Shown here: piece after piece, positions 36,901-47,772 of the stretch
Layout: the number at the start of each line of letters is the position of its first letter
Position numbering within the stretch: position 1 is the first letter of the stretch
From: Apophysomyces variabilis
Taxonomy: Eukaryota; Mucoromycota; Mucoromycetes; Mucorales; Mucoraceae
Assembly: GCA_002749535.1 (NCBI GenBank)
Contig: MZZL01000409.1
Coordinates: 2,806,160 to 2,870,159, forward strand
DNA: 64,000 nt
Direction: 5' to 3'
Notes under the pieces: model-generated
Seen by the model: only the letters and a program-made list of their open reading frames with translations
What the model was told of the DNA's origin: nothing
The model's database searches: none
Made by a program: the position numbers and the translations under genes

Positions 36901-37067
36901 GCAAGGCGTGTGCGTAGATAGCGCCGGAAGTCAAAGTCTCGTATTCGGTCCACACCGTTTGTGTTGGTCAGCGGTGTCTCCTCCGTGCTTGAATTTGAAG
37001 CGTTATGGTCATTTGTTTCATCGTCAGGCACCGTAATGGCGCTATAGCCTTGCTTTGGCGCTGACAT
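33904..37067 (-). CDS. Membrane-anchored amidohydrolase (fungal CE9-like, two-part)
   Basis: Large metal-dependent hydrolase of the amidohydrolase superfamily, about 960 residues. Fungal proteins of this type are often annotated as carbohydrate esterase 9, but substrates are unproven. The ATG at 37067 starts a cytosolic tail (MSAPKQGYSAITVPDDETND). One span follows, LAYILYVLLGLILLIGFSIA, then ALVIKNAVVWDGQGEV-like entry sequence and GHIVGPGLVDMHSHLGLYAF with the HxH metal motif, created by splicing at 36484. Later parts include GVTTALVLPGSGNLMGGEAY, RGEALLNVHCYETRDMEAMI, FTIAAFHHALDAYRASDILK and VALKSDHPVLNSQHLIFEAA. Next is GSLRVGYDADIVIWDRSPLE, then a second half ending SPLELHSRPIIVYSASTGAH. 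The one-pass topology suggests the catalytic part faces the ER lumen or outside. Confidence 0.82.
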
Positions 37068-37373
37068 TAGCAAGTCGAAAAGGACAAGAAGAAAAAAGCC
37101 CGCTCAGGTTCTTGTACAAGAGATTGCGTACTTTTCAAAACCCGCACTTTACCAAAAAGAAAGAGCCGTTTAGAGTGAGCATGGTTTGAACATTGCGTGC
37201 ACAGCTTAAAATTCTTTGATAAACTCATAGTCTCTCTTAATCGCGTATAAGATACCTCTTTAATATGCACATGGGAATATCGAGTACATCCTAATGAAAT
37301 TTACAAATTATGTAATGGCTATTACAGATAATGTAGTAAAATATCGGACATATCCATCCGGAATCTTGTAAAA

Positions 37374-38762
37374 TTATTGCTCACTGCTTGCTTTTCTTAG
37401 TCTATTCAACCAATGACCGGGAAATGCGTCAGCCTTGGTAGCATCCAATGCACCTTTCTGCCATACTATGGTTGCATGCATGCAGCCGTTGACTGTGACA
37501 GCGCTTACAACGATCGGTACGGTCATTGTAAATGCGCTTTGCGAAAACCAAACTGCCTGAACGCCCCAGTGCTTATTTTCAAACGTGCACTTTCCCAAGT
37601 CGGATAGGCAAAGCCCACCACTTCGTCCCAGCTGGTGTGAGTCGCGCAGCCCCTTCCAGTATGCTTGGTATTCCCTAGGATAATCCTCGAGATAGCCAAG
37701 CATCAAAATTTTCAAAGCAGCCGTAGACTTATTTTGATGCAACACCCTATGGTATTGTTTGGCTAAGGTCCAGAAATCCCTGCGAAAGTCTTTAGGTTTC
37801 CATCCATAGTCGTACTCACCGACAAAATTTCCCATCTCATGACCAACGGGAGGATTGCACAGCCGGCGACAGTTCACTGCTGTACTGGTTTCTACTCTTC
37901 GACCAGGATAAAGTTCGGCCCATGCCAAAACCATGGCCGTATTTAAAGCTGCGTGGACCGAGATACCATGCTGTTTGGCTCTTGACACCAGACTTTGCCA
38001 GGCTTCACCGTCTAACTGAACTAGGCGGACTTCTGAGTACCCGAATCCGGACTTGACAGCGTAGTCTCCCTCCCAGTTATGTTTGAAGAGCTTAGCAAGC
38101 GGCTTTGGCAGCTTATTCACAAGGACCTCGCAGAGAGCCCCTCCAAAGACGCGCACAGTCATTTTCGGAGGTTGCCGCTGTTCGAAAGGTGGAGCTAAGG
38201 ATTCGCATTTTGGCTTCAGTTGATAGTTGTCAGGGTGAATGTTACTAGAGGGATCGTCAAGATATTTCACCAGGTCCTGCCAGAAAAATAAAAGGCTCAT
38301 CCCATCGCCTATGGCGTGGTGCATCGTCAAGGTAATATGACATTCTTCCAACTGTGACGAGTGGACGTCAACACGAAGGCGCCATAAAGGCAATGGGCTA
38401 TGAAAGTCAAAAATTGTGCGACATTCCTGTGCAATCACTTCTTGTATATTTGGCAGATCGGCCTCCTCATAGATTCGCACGATATCCGACAGATCCAAGG
38501 ATGATAAGTGAATAAAGTGGGCAGAAGGCAGGTCGGCTTCCGCAATGGTTATGGCAAGCCGTGGATGGCTCTCCAAAAGTTTGGCAATAGCAGGGTACAA
38601 TATGTCCAAGTAAAACTGCTTGCAGGGCGTCTCGGATCGTGAAGTGTGTTTCAGCTTGGCAGTTATCGTCACATTCGCATGCGTTCGTTCTAAAGTTCGA
38701 GACACATGAAATTTTTCGGAATCGCCAAGTTTACGCAGAATTACAGGGATTTCTTTCGACAT
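37374..38762 (-). CDS. Alcohol acetyltransferase-like protein (BAHD/condensation fold)
   Basis: Single-exon gene of 462 residues. The motif HHAIGDG (in ITLTMHHAIGDGMSLLFFWQ) is the HxxxDG catalytic signature of CoA-dependent acyltransferases and condensation domains. The overall layout, with an N-terminal RTLERTHANVTITAKL region and a C-terminal part with FSQSAFTMTVPIVVSAVTVN, agrees best with the fungal alcohol acetyltransferase (AATase, ATF-like) family. Such enzymes esterify alcohols with acetyl-CoA. The donor and acceptor here are unknown. A TATA-like sequence lies 38 bp upstream of the start. Confidence 0.75.
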   Translation of the reverse strand: MSKEIPVILRKLGDSEKFHVSRTLERTHANVTITAKLKHTSRSETPCKQFYLDILYPAIAKLLESHPRLAITIAEADLPSAHFIHLSSLDLSDIVRIYEEADLPNIQEVIAQECRTIFDFHSPLPLWRLRVDVHSSQLEECHITLTMHHAIGDGMSLLFFWQDLVKYLDDPSSNIHPDNYQLKPKCESLAPPFEQRQPPKMTVRVFGGALCEVLVNKLPKPLAKLFKHNWEGDYAVKSGFGYSEVRLVQLDGEAWQSLVSRAKQHGISVHAALNTAMVLAWAELYPGRRVETSTAVNCRRLCNPPVGHEMGNFVGEYDYGWKPKDFRRDFWTLAKQYHRVLHQNKSTAALKILMLGYLEDYPREYQAYWKGLRDSHQLGRSGGLCLSDLGKCTFENKHWGVQAVWFSQSAFTMTVPIVVSAVTVNGCMHATIVWQKGALDATKADAFPGHWLNRLRKASSEQ

Positions 38763-38799
38763 ACTTTCCCGCTTTTAATGGACAAGCACAAAAACCTGC

Positions 38800-38808
38800 C
38801 TTTTTATA
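38800..38808 (-). promoter_or_regulatory. TATA-like element of the acetyltransferase gene
   Basis: TATAAAAAG on the minus strand, ending 38 bp before the start codon at 38762. Single-site evidence only. Confidence 0.35.
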
Positions 38809-39325
38809 TTTGACCGCACGGTAGATTGCGCCACACACATTCTTGGCAAATCCTTTAAAAGCAAAAATTGACCGAAACTGATCAAGTGAACCAGCAAACC
38901 TTGCAATGGAAAAGGAGCAAAGCCGAGCTGAGAAAGTGTTTTATATTGGATTAAAGTTTTTTTGTGTCAGTGTGAGCTTTATCTTTTGTATCGTCAAACA
39001 GCAAACATTCGTTCTCTTACAGTACCTGAGGAGTGCGGCGAATTAGTGTTCCATAGTGATACAGTGTTGACGTTGTGTTGCAAAGCGTTGCTATCCATGC
39101 CATATCAATACGTCTAATCCAATTCTTGCCTTGCAAGTTGTATGCTATTAAGTCAAAAGCAAGAAAGAAGAGCAATTAGAAAATGGCTATAAGATGCTTA
39201 TCAAGTCACTATGACAGCAAAGGCGTCGTTATGGAGGTACCTGATCTGAGCGTTCGTGACTCGGAGATTGAGCGAAGAAGCCACCGGCTCGAGACAATCT
39301 TAATTTTCTCTTTTGTGTTTCTAAC

Positions 39326-40641
39326 ATGCAGCAAGATCAGCAACTGGACATCGTCGAGAAATCAAAGAGCGCTTTTATCGACCTTCTTTCTCAACTGAAC
39401 GATGCACAATTCCACGAGTTTGACAGCTTTGTGCGATCAGCCTTGGGTAACTTTCTGATCTACTTTTAATGGTGATATTAAACGCTCAGGAAAAAAAAGA
39501 CGAGTATCATGGACAGTTGCATAAGGGTGATAGTGAGGACAGTGACATTGAGCAGTTGGGCGAAGAGCCTGGCTCCTTTCAGCCTGTAAGCGATGCAAAG
39601 ATGATGCGACTCGGACGGATTATCAAAGATTTACGTACACGTGTTTCGATATCGGCTGAAGCTCCCGGGGAAAAGACAATGATACCCCAGAGCAAAGAAG
39701 TAAAAAAAGGGCTTTCTTTCTGTGGGATAGTTCTTTTCTGATTGTCCGCATAGTATGCTGAGTACAATGAGAAGAACACGGTACACGTGGATGGGTTTTT
39801 GTTCTCGGAAGAAGACGTCGATGAATTATGCGACGAAGGAAAGCTTTCCCGAAATTATTGTTTGGATTGTCAATCACGCAATGTTGCACCATTGAGTATG
39901 TCTTGCTATCCACATACTTTATTTGCGTTTGCGGATTTCTAACCGATGTTTATAGACTTCATTTCTCATTCTGCGTCGGTGTTACAACTGCAATTTTTAT
40001 ACCAAGTTGTTCTGGCAGAAAAAACGAACGGCAAAGTACTCGTAGATATTGGATCTCGCTTAGGTGCCGTGCTTTATTCGGTAAATATCTCGGCGAGGAG
40101 CTTTGACTGTACTGAATATTTTTATTGATTAGGGTTACCTATTCACCAAAGCTAAGAAGCTGATCGGTGTTGAAATTAACGAATGGTTCAGCCGTTTGCA
40201 GCAGGATATTGTATCTAAGTATAAGATGAATGATCGAATCCAGGTAATTGAGGGAGGAGAAGATGTCAACGTAGGATGAAATGCAGAATCGTAATGGTTT
40301 ATTAGATTGTGTGTAACGATATTCAGCAAGTACCGGAGCTGATATCTAAAGAAGCCGACGTGTTAATCATGAATAATGTCTTCCAATTCTTTAACGATTT
40401 ACCAACACAACAACAAATCTGGAAATTTATCCGCGCAGAGACCATAAAGCGACCAGGCCTTCTGTTGGTCACATTGCCATCTTTACAAGAACAACTGAAA
40501 GAGGCAGGCTTATCACATAAATTAATGCGTGGGTGGGTAAAAGAAGTTAAATTGGATTACGAAGGCGGCTATTTCCAGGATCAGCTCCATGAAGATGAGT
40601 TAGAGGAGATCAAACAAGTTCATTTATATAAAGTTGCATGA
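39326..40641 (+). CDS. Methyltransferase-like protein with a CxxC motif
   Basis: Conserved-looking protein not assigned to a named family. The likely ATG at 39326 starts MQQDQQLDIVEKSKSAFIDL. The exons continue with GKKDEYHGQLHKGDSEDSD, MMRLGRIIKDLRTRVSISAE and VDGFLFSEEDVDELCDEGKL, then SRNYCLDCQSRNVAPL with a CxxC pair. Next are LQFLYQVVLAEKTNGKVLVD and IGSRLGAVLYS|GYLFTKAKK with LIGVEINEWFSRLQQ. VLVDIGSRLGA followed by LIGVEIN resembles motif I and post I of S-adenosylmethionine-dependent methyltransferases. The end has ADVLIMNNVFQFFNDLP and LPSLQEQLKEAGLSHKLMRG. Around six introns are present. An upstream exon starting at 39183 cannot be ruled out. The substrate is unknown. Confidence 0.6.
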
Positions 40642-40779
40642 TAGTACTGCTTTAGACCATTGCCGATTCATAAACTACATATACAATCAAAGCAGTTACT
40701 AACGACCGTCGTTGAGAAGCCACATGCCACTGCATTTTATTAGGAAAGAATAGCATACAACGTCCAGGGCTAGACAAGA

Positions 40780-41220
40780 CTACACGCAACCAAGCTTTGT
40801 TCGTTTGGCTAATTTTAGTGTACCTTCGACCAAATCATGCAGGTGTTCGAGAGCTACCATGTTTTTATGAACACGTTCTGCGAGCAGGTAATTGATTTCC
40901 CAACCAAGCAGCAAACCAAGCAAGACCAGAATAATTCCGACGATGTTGATAACATATGCACTAGCTATCAAGGCATAGATAACAAAGATTCGGAATGTGT
41001 TGAAAGCAATTTCGATTTGCCGTTCAGACCTTTTCAAGTCTTGCAAAGCAGTGGTTAATTGCGTCTGTAAGGCCTTCAAATCTAACGCCAGCTCTTCTGC
41101 ATCAAAGTATTGCCCATGAATACTAATGAGGTTGTCAAGTCGATTGACATAAACTTGGATGCGTGTGTCAGGTGCACTTGGCATTTTCGCCAGATTCTCC
41201 TTGATACAATTGAAGTCCAT
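40780..41220 (-). CDS. Small membrane protein of unknown function
   Basis: Intronless 146-residue protein beginning MDFNCIKENLAKMPSAPDTR. Residues 20-75 look helical and charged, with a possible coiled coil (LDLKALQTQLTTALQDLKRS). A long hydrophobic stretch follows (FRIFVIYALIASAYVINIVG then IILVLLGLLLGWEINYLL), fitting two closely spaced membrane spans. The tail is short and basic. I do not recognise the family. A second open frame overlaps the 5' end (41082-41417) and may instead be the true upstream part if an unseen intron exists. Confidence 0.5.
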   Translation of the reverse strand: MDFNCIKENLAKMPSAPDTRIQVYVNRLDNLISIHGQYFDAEELALDLKALQTQLTTALQDLKRSERQIEIAFNTFRIFVIYALIASAYVINIVGIILVLLGLLLGWEINYLLAERVHKNMVALEHLHDLVEGTLKLAKRTKLGCV

Positions 41221-41642
41221 ACGACCAGGTGCCGAAATTCGTGTTCGAAAAAGTACAAGGGCTGATGAACATAGGATACAGGACGTGATACAGGCTCTCC
41301 AAGCCGCGCTTTCTTATTCGTAGAATGAATAACATACAAAAAGTCTCCCCTTTCATTTGGCGTGCGCCAAAAACCATTTTCATGCCACGGCCAAACATAT
41401 ATTTCTTCGGTATGCACAGATTGTTTTTATTTCTTTCGACTCCTCATATTAATATCGCTAACTTTGTCTTCAAAGAGGTATTTCCCAAACTCACCGTCTC
41501 AGCTGCTTTTATTATCATATAATCATTTTCTTTCGCTAAGCATCGGTCAAAGAAAGATTGAGAATACCTTATCCAGCCGACGCAATCGGCGAAAGTCGCC
41601 AATTTGGTGGACTAGGGCAAGATGACGCATCAGGGAATCGCG

Positions 41643-42190
41643 TTACGAAAGTTGCCTCCTTCGGACACCAGCCTTGACCTTCGAACAGAACTCCTCAATC
41701 AGGTTTAAGAATGATGACCATGGGGGAAGGAACGTAGAATTATCGATGCGGTCCCCAATGGCGTCTGTGATCTGAGTTGACTTAGGAATAGGGGCGTTAT
41801 CCATTACGAGATAATGGCCTTTCATGTCCTTCAGATCGAGAATATCCGTCATTTACCTGGATGATCGCAAGCTATCGTCGGTTCTTGTACCGACCTTGAT
41901 TATAACAGTCTTGCCGTTCTTCTTGGCTATGCATACCTTGGGTTTGCATAGTATGAGTGAGACCACATCATTCGCAGATTGCGCCTATGATCGTAATATT
42001 GACTTCTTTTTGCGTTGGCACAACTGCTTTGGTTGAGTGGCCTCGGGAGTCCAGCCAAACCCACGCTTATGTGAAGGTTGAATCCAGCCCCGTAAATAAA
42101 GATACAAGCAGTAAGATAATTGAAGTCTTCTCGGATTTTGCACAGGAGCGTTGCAAGACAACGAACCCACAGGCAAGGAAGCAACCGCCA
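41643..42190 (-). pseudogene. Relic of a DDE-superfamily transposase
   Basis: Minus-strand fragments resemble the DDE endonuclease domain of Tc1/mariner-like elements common in Mucoromycota. The last piece reads MKGHYLVMDNAPIPKSTQIT and FLPPWSSFLNLIEEFCSKVK, the usual [V/I]MDNAPIH...LPPYSPFLNPIEEFWSKVK block. The expected histidine after NAPI is a proline and the tryptophan before SKVK is a cysteine. Upstream, in other frames, are IREDFNYLTACIFIYGAGF and NLHISVGLAGLPRPLNQSSC. Frameshifts and stops show that the copy is dead. Confidence 0.65.
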
Positions 42191-42439
42191 TTCTCTTCTT
42201 TTAGAAGAGAGAGGTTCCCGAAAGGAGTAAGAGGCTTAAATAGACCTGCTTTAGCATCATCCAGCGGAAGAATGGGTTAGATTAATTTGAGGCGGACAAT
42301 ATCAGAGGCAGCCGGAAGGGCGGGAAAGAGTGGACTTTTCGGACTGGTCGATCATGGTACCCATGTCATAAGCTTTTTGACGTTCTTCGATGCTACAAAA
42401 GAAAATCTTTACTAGGATGCGTTGACCCTCGTTATGAGC

Positions 42440-43130
42440 CTTCCTCACAAGGCAGATGCTTTGGGAAATAGACTCGACAGATCTTGTAGAAAGTATATGT
42501 AGGAACTGTCAGGTTCGTAACATCTACATAGGCACTAGGTTTAGGATCAATACCATGACGCCAAATATTGGAACCGATAGGTGGGTCCTCCGAGAATGAC
42601 AGCAAAGAGATAGCCTTGGCTTTGACCGCATTTACATAAAGCAAAAGATAGGTAATTGCAGTGGGGGAGGGGGTTATCCCTCGATTGCTGTAAATTAGTG
42701 GGAGGAGCCATGTAGTTGAGCTCTTCTAACTGGAGCCAGGATAAAATGGTACCATGACCTTAATCAATGATCTGTCTGAATTTGGGACCGGACGTAACTT
42801 GTTTAGCTTTTTCAAAATAAGACGACAATTCTTGATGATATACTTTTATAGGCCAGAGGGCGCTATCGTCAAGCCAGGAAGTTGGTAGGAAGCTCCTCTC
42901 TAGCTTGAACAAGCGTGGCTTTCTGGGTCCGCTTCGACTGGGGCCTCATGTATGAATATAGTGACGCTTTAATCGGTGAGGTTGCAATGTCGACGCGAGG
43001 CAGTTATCTTGTATTCAGCTGCTCATTGATAGGGGCTTTGATACCTGGGGTAAAACCGACGCATTGTTTGGCGTACTTTTTACGGAGACGCTCCCTCGCT
43101 ACATTATATGATCCACAGGCCTTTTTTGGT
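42440..43130 (-). pseudogene. Decayed coding relic next to the DDE relic
   Basis: A minus-strand reading from about 42900 to 42600 is coding-like: FLPTSWLDDSALWPIKVYHQ, ELSSYFEKAKQVTSGPKFRQ, then an in-frame stop, then LSWLQLEELNYMAPPTNLQQ and LSFALCKCGQSQGYLF. More upstream, in other frames, RERLRKKYAKQCVGF and similar pieces appear. The family is not recognised. Its position beside a dead transposase suggests a nested or compound mobile-element graveyard. Confidence 0.35.
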
Positions 43131-44535
43131 TAGTCTCGATGTCTTCCTGAAAGCCAGGTTTTTCTTGGCTCGTCTTGTGGCGCGGGCAGGTCTCTTGGCT
43201 GATACTTGGTTGGACCGAAGACTAAACAGATATTTAAGAATCCCGCTTCTGATCTATCGAATTCATTGTGATAATGGACACGTATGCATAAGAAGGTCCA
43301 CATCGGTTTATCACCTCCTTCTATGGAATCTGATGTCAATGAGTATTTAACAGGATTCACCCTTCGTAACAGATATCCACACATCTTTTCACTTTATGTT
43401 TACTTTTGTTGAATTTTTCATTTCTGCTTTAAAAAATCGTTTATGTTAAGTGTATTCTGATAGCATGTTTTAACATATTACTGACAGCTGTACTGATAAC
43501 ATTGGCAAACCTCAATTCTTTTCTTTTCTTTTCTTCTGTTTCTACTTCTATTTTACAACAGTAAATATTGTATTCAAACACTTACCTGCTTCATACAGGT
43601 AGTGATATTCTGATTAGGAAGAGCGCAGACAATACTATATTCAAGGAAAAAAAGGTGGTGACTATACTAACTATATTGATATCGTATGTATTGGAGTTCA
43701 GTTCTGTGTAGCACCATGGGTGTAAGAGGATTCCATGTGTATCTGTGGAAAGATGGAGTCATCATCGGGGACTGTGTAACTGACCGTCTGAAGCAACAAG
43801 CTTGATTAATTCGATCACAAAAGGTATAAAAAGCGGTACAACAAGATGAAAAATCAATAATTCTGCTAATGCTTGCAAGCCAAAGTTTCAAAAGAAACAT
43901 TATCAACATGTACTACAATTACGGGCGTTCTTGCAGAGGTCGAGGCAAGGCCGCCGTGATTGTACTGAAGAGCGTATGATAAATCGTTACACGTAGCATA
44001 TGTGTCAACCCAAAGAAATAGGTACTAAACATTACCTTTACGTGGGGTCACCACCGTCCTCCACAATGGGTCCGACGTCAGCAACAGCAGTAATAGCAAT
44101 CAGATAAGAAAGGAAAAAGAAACTGACAGAGACATTCATATGTAAATGGAGGACACTATTGGTCTGGAAGATTTGTATTAAGCAGGTTTTCCGATAAATT
44201 CTTTTTCTTTTTCCTCCTTCCTTCCTAAATTTCCTTATTCCCCAGATAACAACTGTTGTTTGCTAAGTCTTCTGCAGCCTTCTTCCTAGCTACAGTTTAA
44301 AGGTTACCCGCATAGTAAACCGTGAAAGATTATCTTGGCATGTCTTTGAACAGAGTACGTAAAGATTATGTTGTCGTCGAGTGGGTTCAAACATAGTTCA
44401 TATCATAATGTCATTTGCATTTCATTGTGCAATGATCTATATGGAAGATTATGCAAATACTGTGTAGATAACAAATAGCAAGTAAAGACATTTACAAAGG
44501 GTATATTATTAATCGTCTGTTGGTTGCATATTTAA
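43131..44535. other. Region with little recognisable coding content
   Basis: Apart from the doubtful small secreted peptide gene at 43919-44139, I see nothing I can name. The right edge holds the 3' untranslated region of the coiled-coil gene. Confidence 0.35.
43919..44139 (-). CDS. Possible small secreted peptide
   Basis: An ATG at 44139 gives MNVSVSFFFLSYLIAITAVA, a strong signal-peptide-like start, followed by DVGPIVEDGGDPT. A GT donor (GTAAAGG) follows at about 44039. A possible second exon after an acceptor at about 43970 would end TAALPRPLQERP at 43919. Neither the splice nor the family is confirmed. It may be a real short secreted protein or chance. Confidence 0.2.
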
Positions 44536-47500
44536 TTAGGATCTTTCTGCTAAAGCTTGTTGCGTGTATTCACTCAATATCTGTAACGCATCTTTTAACC
44601 GCCTTATCTCTATCCGTTCTTTTTCCAAATTATTTTCTGTACGTCTCAGTTCCACTTGAAGATCCATCTTTTCGTCCTCCAATCTCTTACGTATCTGTTC
44701 CATGTTGACCACATTCTCCTTATTCGATTGTTGTTCAGAGACAAGCGCCGCTTCTAGTTTTTCAATCTTCCTGTGTGATTGATCCAGTCTGATCTGTAAT
44801 ACAGAATGCTTTTCTTCAACATCGCATCGCTGCTGAATAGCTTTGGAAAGATCTGCCTGTATCATTTCTACCGTGTGTTCCAATTGCGATATGCGTGCCG
44901 ATCGTTCCTCAACGAGGGCATATGCGCGTGCAACATCCTCAACTTCTCCTTCCAGTGAGGCAATCCTTTCTTGGCTTTGCTTCGCTTGGCGGACTGCTGC
45001 CTCAAGTTTCATCGATACATCAGCATGCGCCTGTTTTGCTTCCGTGATTTCAGCCTTCTTCTCCGCTATAGCATCGTGTAACTTTTGAACCTCTTTCTCC
45101 TTGCTTTGAAGCCGGGTCATTATCTTTTGCTCACGTTCAGTATTTTCGGAGCACAAGACGGCAAGCTTCCTATTTTCATCGTTTTTCTCCGATATCGTAT
45201 TGTTTAGTCGTTTGATCTCATCCTGCGCCCCGAAAAATTCGTTTTGAAGATTCTCTAGCTCCTGCTCCAGGTAGCGTTCAATTTTAGCTCGTTCATCGAG
45301 AGCTTCTTCCAAACTACTAATATTCCCTGCTTTCTCTTCGAGTTCGTATATACGTTCAGTTTGTTCTTCGATGGTTGCTTCTAGACGCCTCACTTCCTGT
45401 GTCTTTTCTTTGATAAGACTATCGTTTCTTTTGTATTGCTGCACATCACGTGTCAATGTTGTTACACGCAACTTTAGCTCGGAAATCTCATCGTCTCTTT
45501 CGGCTATAGAATCGGCCATCCGCTCATTTTCCTCATGCTTCCGACGCATATCTCTCGTCAATATCTCTTCACGTTCCTTTAGGGCATCCTTTGATTTCTG
45601 CAGTTCCACGATATCCTTGGATTTTATTACTAAAGCACGCTCTAACTCGTTTACTTTATTGATTGCCGCGTTTGACTGACTATTTGCATGATCGAGGCGT
45701 TTCGTAACTGCATCAAGTTTATGCTCTATGTTCGATAGCTCCCCGTTACGTTTCTCGAGTAATTGCTCCAGATCTTGAATTTGACCTGTAGCATCGGCCA
45801 GATTTTGTTCCAGTCTTTTAATTGTTTCATTTCGCTCCTTGGTTTGTGATATTGCAAGTGCGTCTTCCTTGCGTAGCGTTTGTATTTCGCTCTTTGCTTC
45901 GACAAGTTGTTGCCTTAATTTGCTGAGTTGGTTGTCTTTCTCAGATGTTACAGATTGAAGTTCTAGATTCTCCTTGTCCAAGTCTGTGAAACGGTGCTGA
46001 AGTTTACTGATCAATTCATCCTTCTCCAACAGAGCAGTCTGTATTCCCGTATGGGCCTTTCTAAGATCGACAAGTTGATGCTGTAATTTGCTGATATCGT
46101 CGTTCTTTTTACTTAACGCAGATTGAAGGTCTGAGTCTGCTTTGTGTTTATCGAATAGCTGATCTCGCAGTTTGTTTATTTCATCATCTTTTTCGTCCAA
46201 TTCAGACAAAATTCTTGAATTCGTTTTGAGAAGTTCTGCTAATTCATCGTCTTGTTGCGATACACGCGTTCTTAAATTCTCAATCTCCAACGTGCTTTCG
46301 ATGAAATTCTTATCCCGTTTCGTAAGTTCCTCTTTAAGTTGGTCAATTTGCTCGTCCTTTGCATTCAATTCAGTCTGCATATCCTTATCTAGATTTTCCA
46401 GCTCAGATTTTTGTTTTTCAAGGATACTTTGTAATTCATTTGCTTCGTCCGTTTTCTTTTGCAATTCTTCGGTCAAACGCATTATTTTATCATTACTCTC
46501 TTGAACGCTCTTTTCAATATCTTCAAGTTGGATGTTTACATGAGCATGGAAAGCTTGTTTCTCGTTGATCTCCAAATTCTTCTTCTCAATTTCTGTCTCT
46601 TTCTGCTTCAGTAGACGCTCCAGTTCCTCTATTCTACGATCTTTGTCGGCTCGTTGATCGTCCAGATTTTGCCGATCTAAAAGTTTGCGTTCCAAGTCTT
46701 TAACGTTGCCAAACCTTTTATAATCGGCTAAATCCATTTTTAATTGTCGTATCGCTATATCGCGTGAGTCTAGTTCTTTGCATTTGTCTTCCTTTTCCTT
46801 CTCAAGTCTGTCAGCCCTTTCGCTACTAATGCGTTCAAGATTCCTCAACTTGTCTAATTGGTCGGTAAGACTTCTTTCGAGTTCTCGTTGTTGTTCAAAT
46901 TCTTTCTCCTTCTTCTGTAAGGTGCCTTCCAGTTGTGTAATCTTTTCTGCGTTTAAGCGGAATTGCCTTTCATAATCCTCCTTTTTCTTCGAATTCTCAT
47001 TTTCTATTGAGTCAATGTCGCCCAAACGCTCGTATCTCGCCAGCGTATCTTTGAGACGCGCCAGCTCCTCCACCAGGGTATGAATATTTGATTTGTGTGA
47101 TACATTGAGGTCTTGTATTTTATGTTCAAGCTCGTTACGTTCCAAAGCAAATTGTGACGCCCGTCTTTCGGCGTCCTGTCGATGTTCGTATATTTCAGCA
47201 ATCTGAGACCTAGCCTCTTCCAAAATATCGCCTGACAATATATCCTCCTGCGAAATCTGATTGAGTTTCCTCTGTAGTTCTCGCAGTCGTAGTTTACATT
47301 GCCGGCTCAGTTCAGAAATATTGATTTTCCCTGATTGAACTTCGTTTCTTTCGATGAAGGATTCTAACTCGTTCAGTGCCTCTGAAATCAAAGCAAGCTT
47401 GTTTTCTCCATGACTAGTAATGGAAACAAGAGATGTGCGTGGTCTTATTACGGATGATCGGCTTAACGTAGAACGTCGTAAGGAACCGATACTTAATCTC

Positions 47501-47559
47501 GCTTCGGATGGCGTTCTAGGGCGTTTCCGGTGAGGTGAGTGTATATCGTCTGGTTGCAT
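44536..47559 (-). CDS. Large coiled-coil protein with a basic N-terminus
   Basis: Single long frame of about 1,007 residues from the ATG at 47559 (MQPDDIHSPHRKRPRTPSEA). The first 60 residues are Ser/Arg-rich and include HRKRPRTP, a possible nuclear localisation signal. From about residue 75 to the end the protein is almost continuous coiled coil, with heptad-like runs rich in E, K, L, Q, R and D such as KLQHQLVDLRKAHTGIQTAL. It is predicted to be an elongated structural protein, for example at the nuclear envelope, spindle pole or Golgi; none of these can be chosen from sequence alone. An in-frame ATG at 47610 would add 17 residues. Confidence 0.8.
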   Translation of the reverse strand: MQPDDIHSPHRKRPRTPSEARLSIGSLRRSTLSRSSVIRPRTSLVSITSHGENKLALISEALNELESFIERNEVQSGKINISELSRQCKLRLRELQRKLNQISQEDILSGDILEEARSQIAEIYEHRQDAERRASQFALERNELEHKIQDLNVSHKSNIHTLVEELARLKDTLARYERLGDIDSIENENSKKKEDYERQFRLNAEKITQLEGTLQKKEKEFEQQRELERSLTDQLDKLRNLERISSERADRLEKEKEDKCKELDSRDIAIRQLKMDLADYKRFGNVKDLERKLLDRQNLDDQRADKDRRIEELERLLKQKETEIEKKNLEINEKQAFHAHVNIQLEDIEKSVQESNDKIMRLTEELQKKTDEANELQSILEKQKSELENLDKDMQTELNAKDEQIDQLKEELTKRDKNFIESTLEIENLRTRVSQQDDELAELLKTNSRILSELDEKDDEINKLRDQLFDKHKADSDLQSALSKKNDDISKLQHQLVDLRKAHTGIQTALLEKDELISKLQHRFTDLDKENLELQSVTSEKDNQLSKLRQQLVEAKSEIQTLRKEDALAISQTKERNETIKRLEQNLADATGQIQDLEQLLEKRNGELSNIEHKLDAVTKRLDHANSQSNAAINKVNELERALVIKSKDIVELQKSKDALKEREEILTRDMRRKHEENERMADSIAERDDEISELKLRVTTLTRDVQQYKRNDSLIKEKTQEVRRLEATIEEQTERIYELEEKAGNISSLEEALDERAKIERYLEQELENLQNEFFGAQDEIKRLNNTISEKNDENRKLAVLCSENTEREQKIMTRLQSKEKEVQKLHDAIAEKKAEITEAKQAHADVSMKLEAAVRQAKQSQERIASLEGEVEDVARAYALVEERSARISQLEHTVEMIQADLSKAIQQRCDVEEKHSVLQIRLDQSHRKIEKLEAALVSEQQSNKENVVNMEQIRKRLEDEKMDLQVELRRTENNLEKERIEIRRLKDALQILSEYTQQALAERS

Positions 47560-47772
47560 CCACACTATAAGAAATTGATTCCTTGTTGACACGATTACAC
47601 ATCTTTCCAAACGTACCAGCTGCGTTTCCTTGCGCGTTCATGAATTGTCAGCGAAATGTAAGTAAAATAACGCGGGCCAAAGTTGCGTCAGATGAAGCGG
47701 GGTTTCATTAGCTTTGTGGGAAATTGATTTGAGGCATGAAATGCAATCTTTGACCTTTTCCCTTTCTTTGTC

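Noticed and set aside
42915..43350. Plus-strand genes in the 43 kb region
   Set aside because: Frames are short and overlap; the minus strand carries the more coherent decayed reading.
46172..46504. Ser/Phe-rich plus-strand frames inside the coiled-coil gene
   Set aside because: These are the complement of E/K/L-rich coiled-coil codons, a common artefact.
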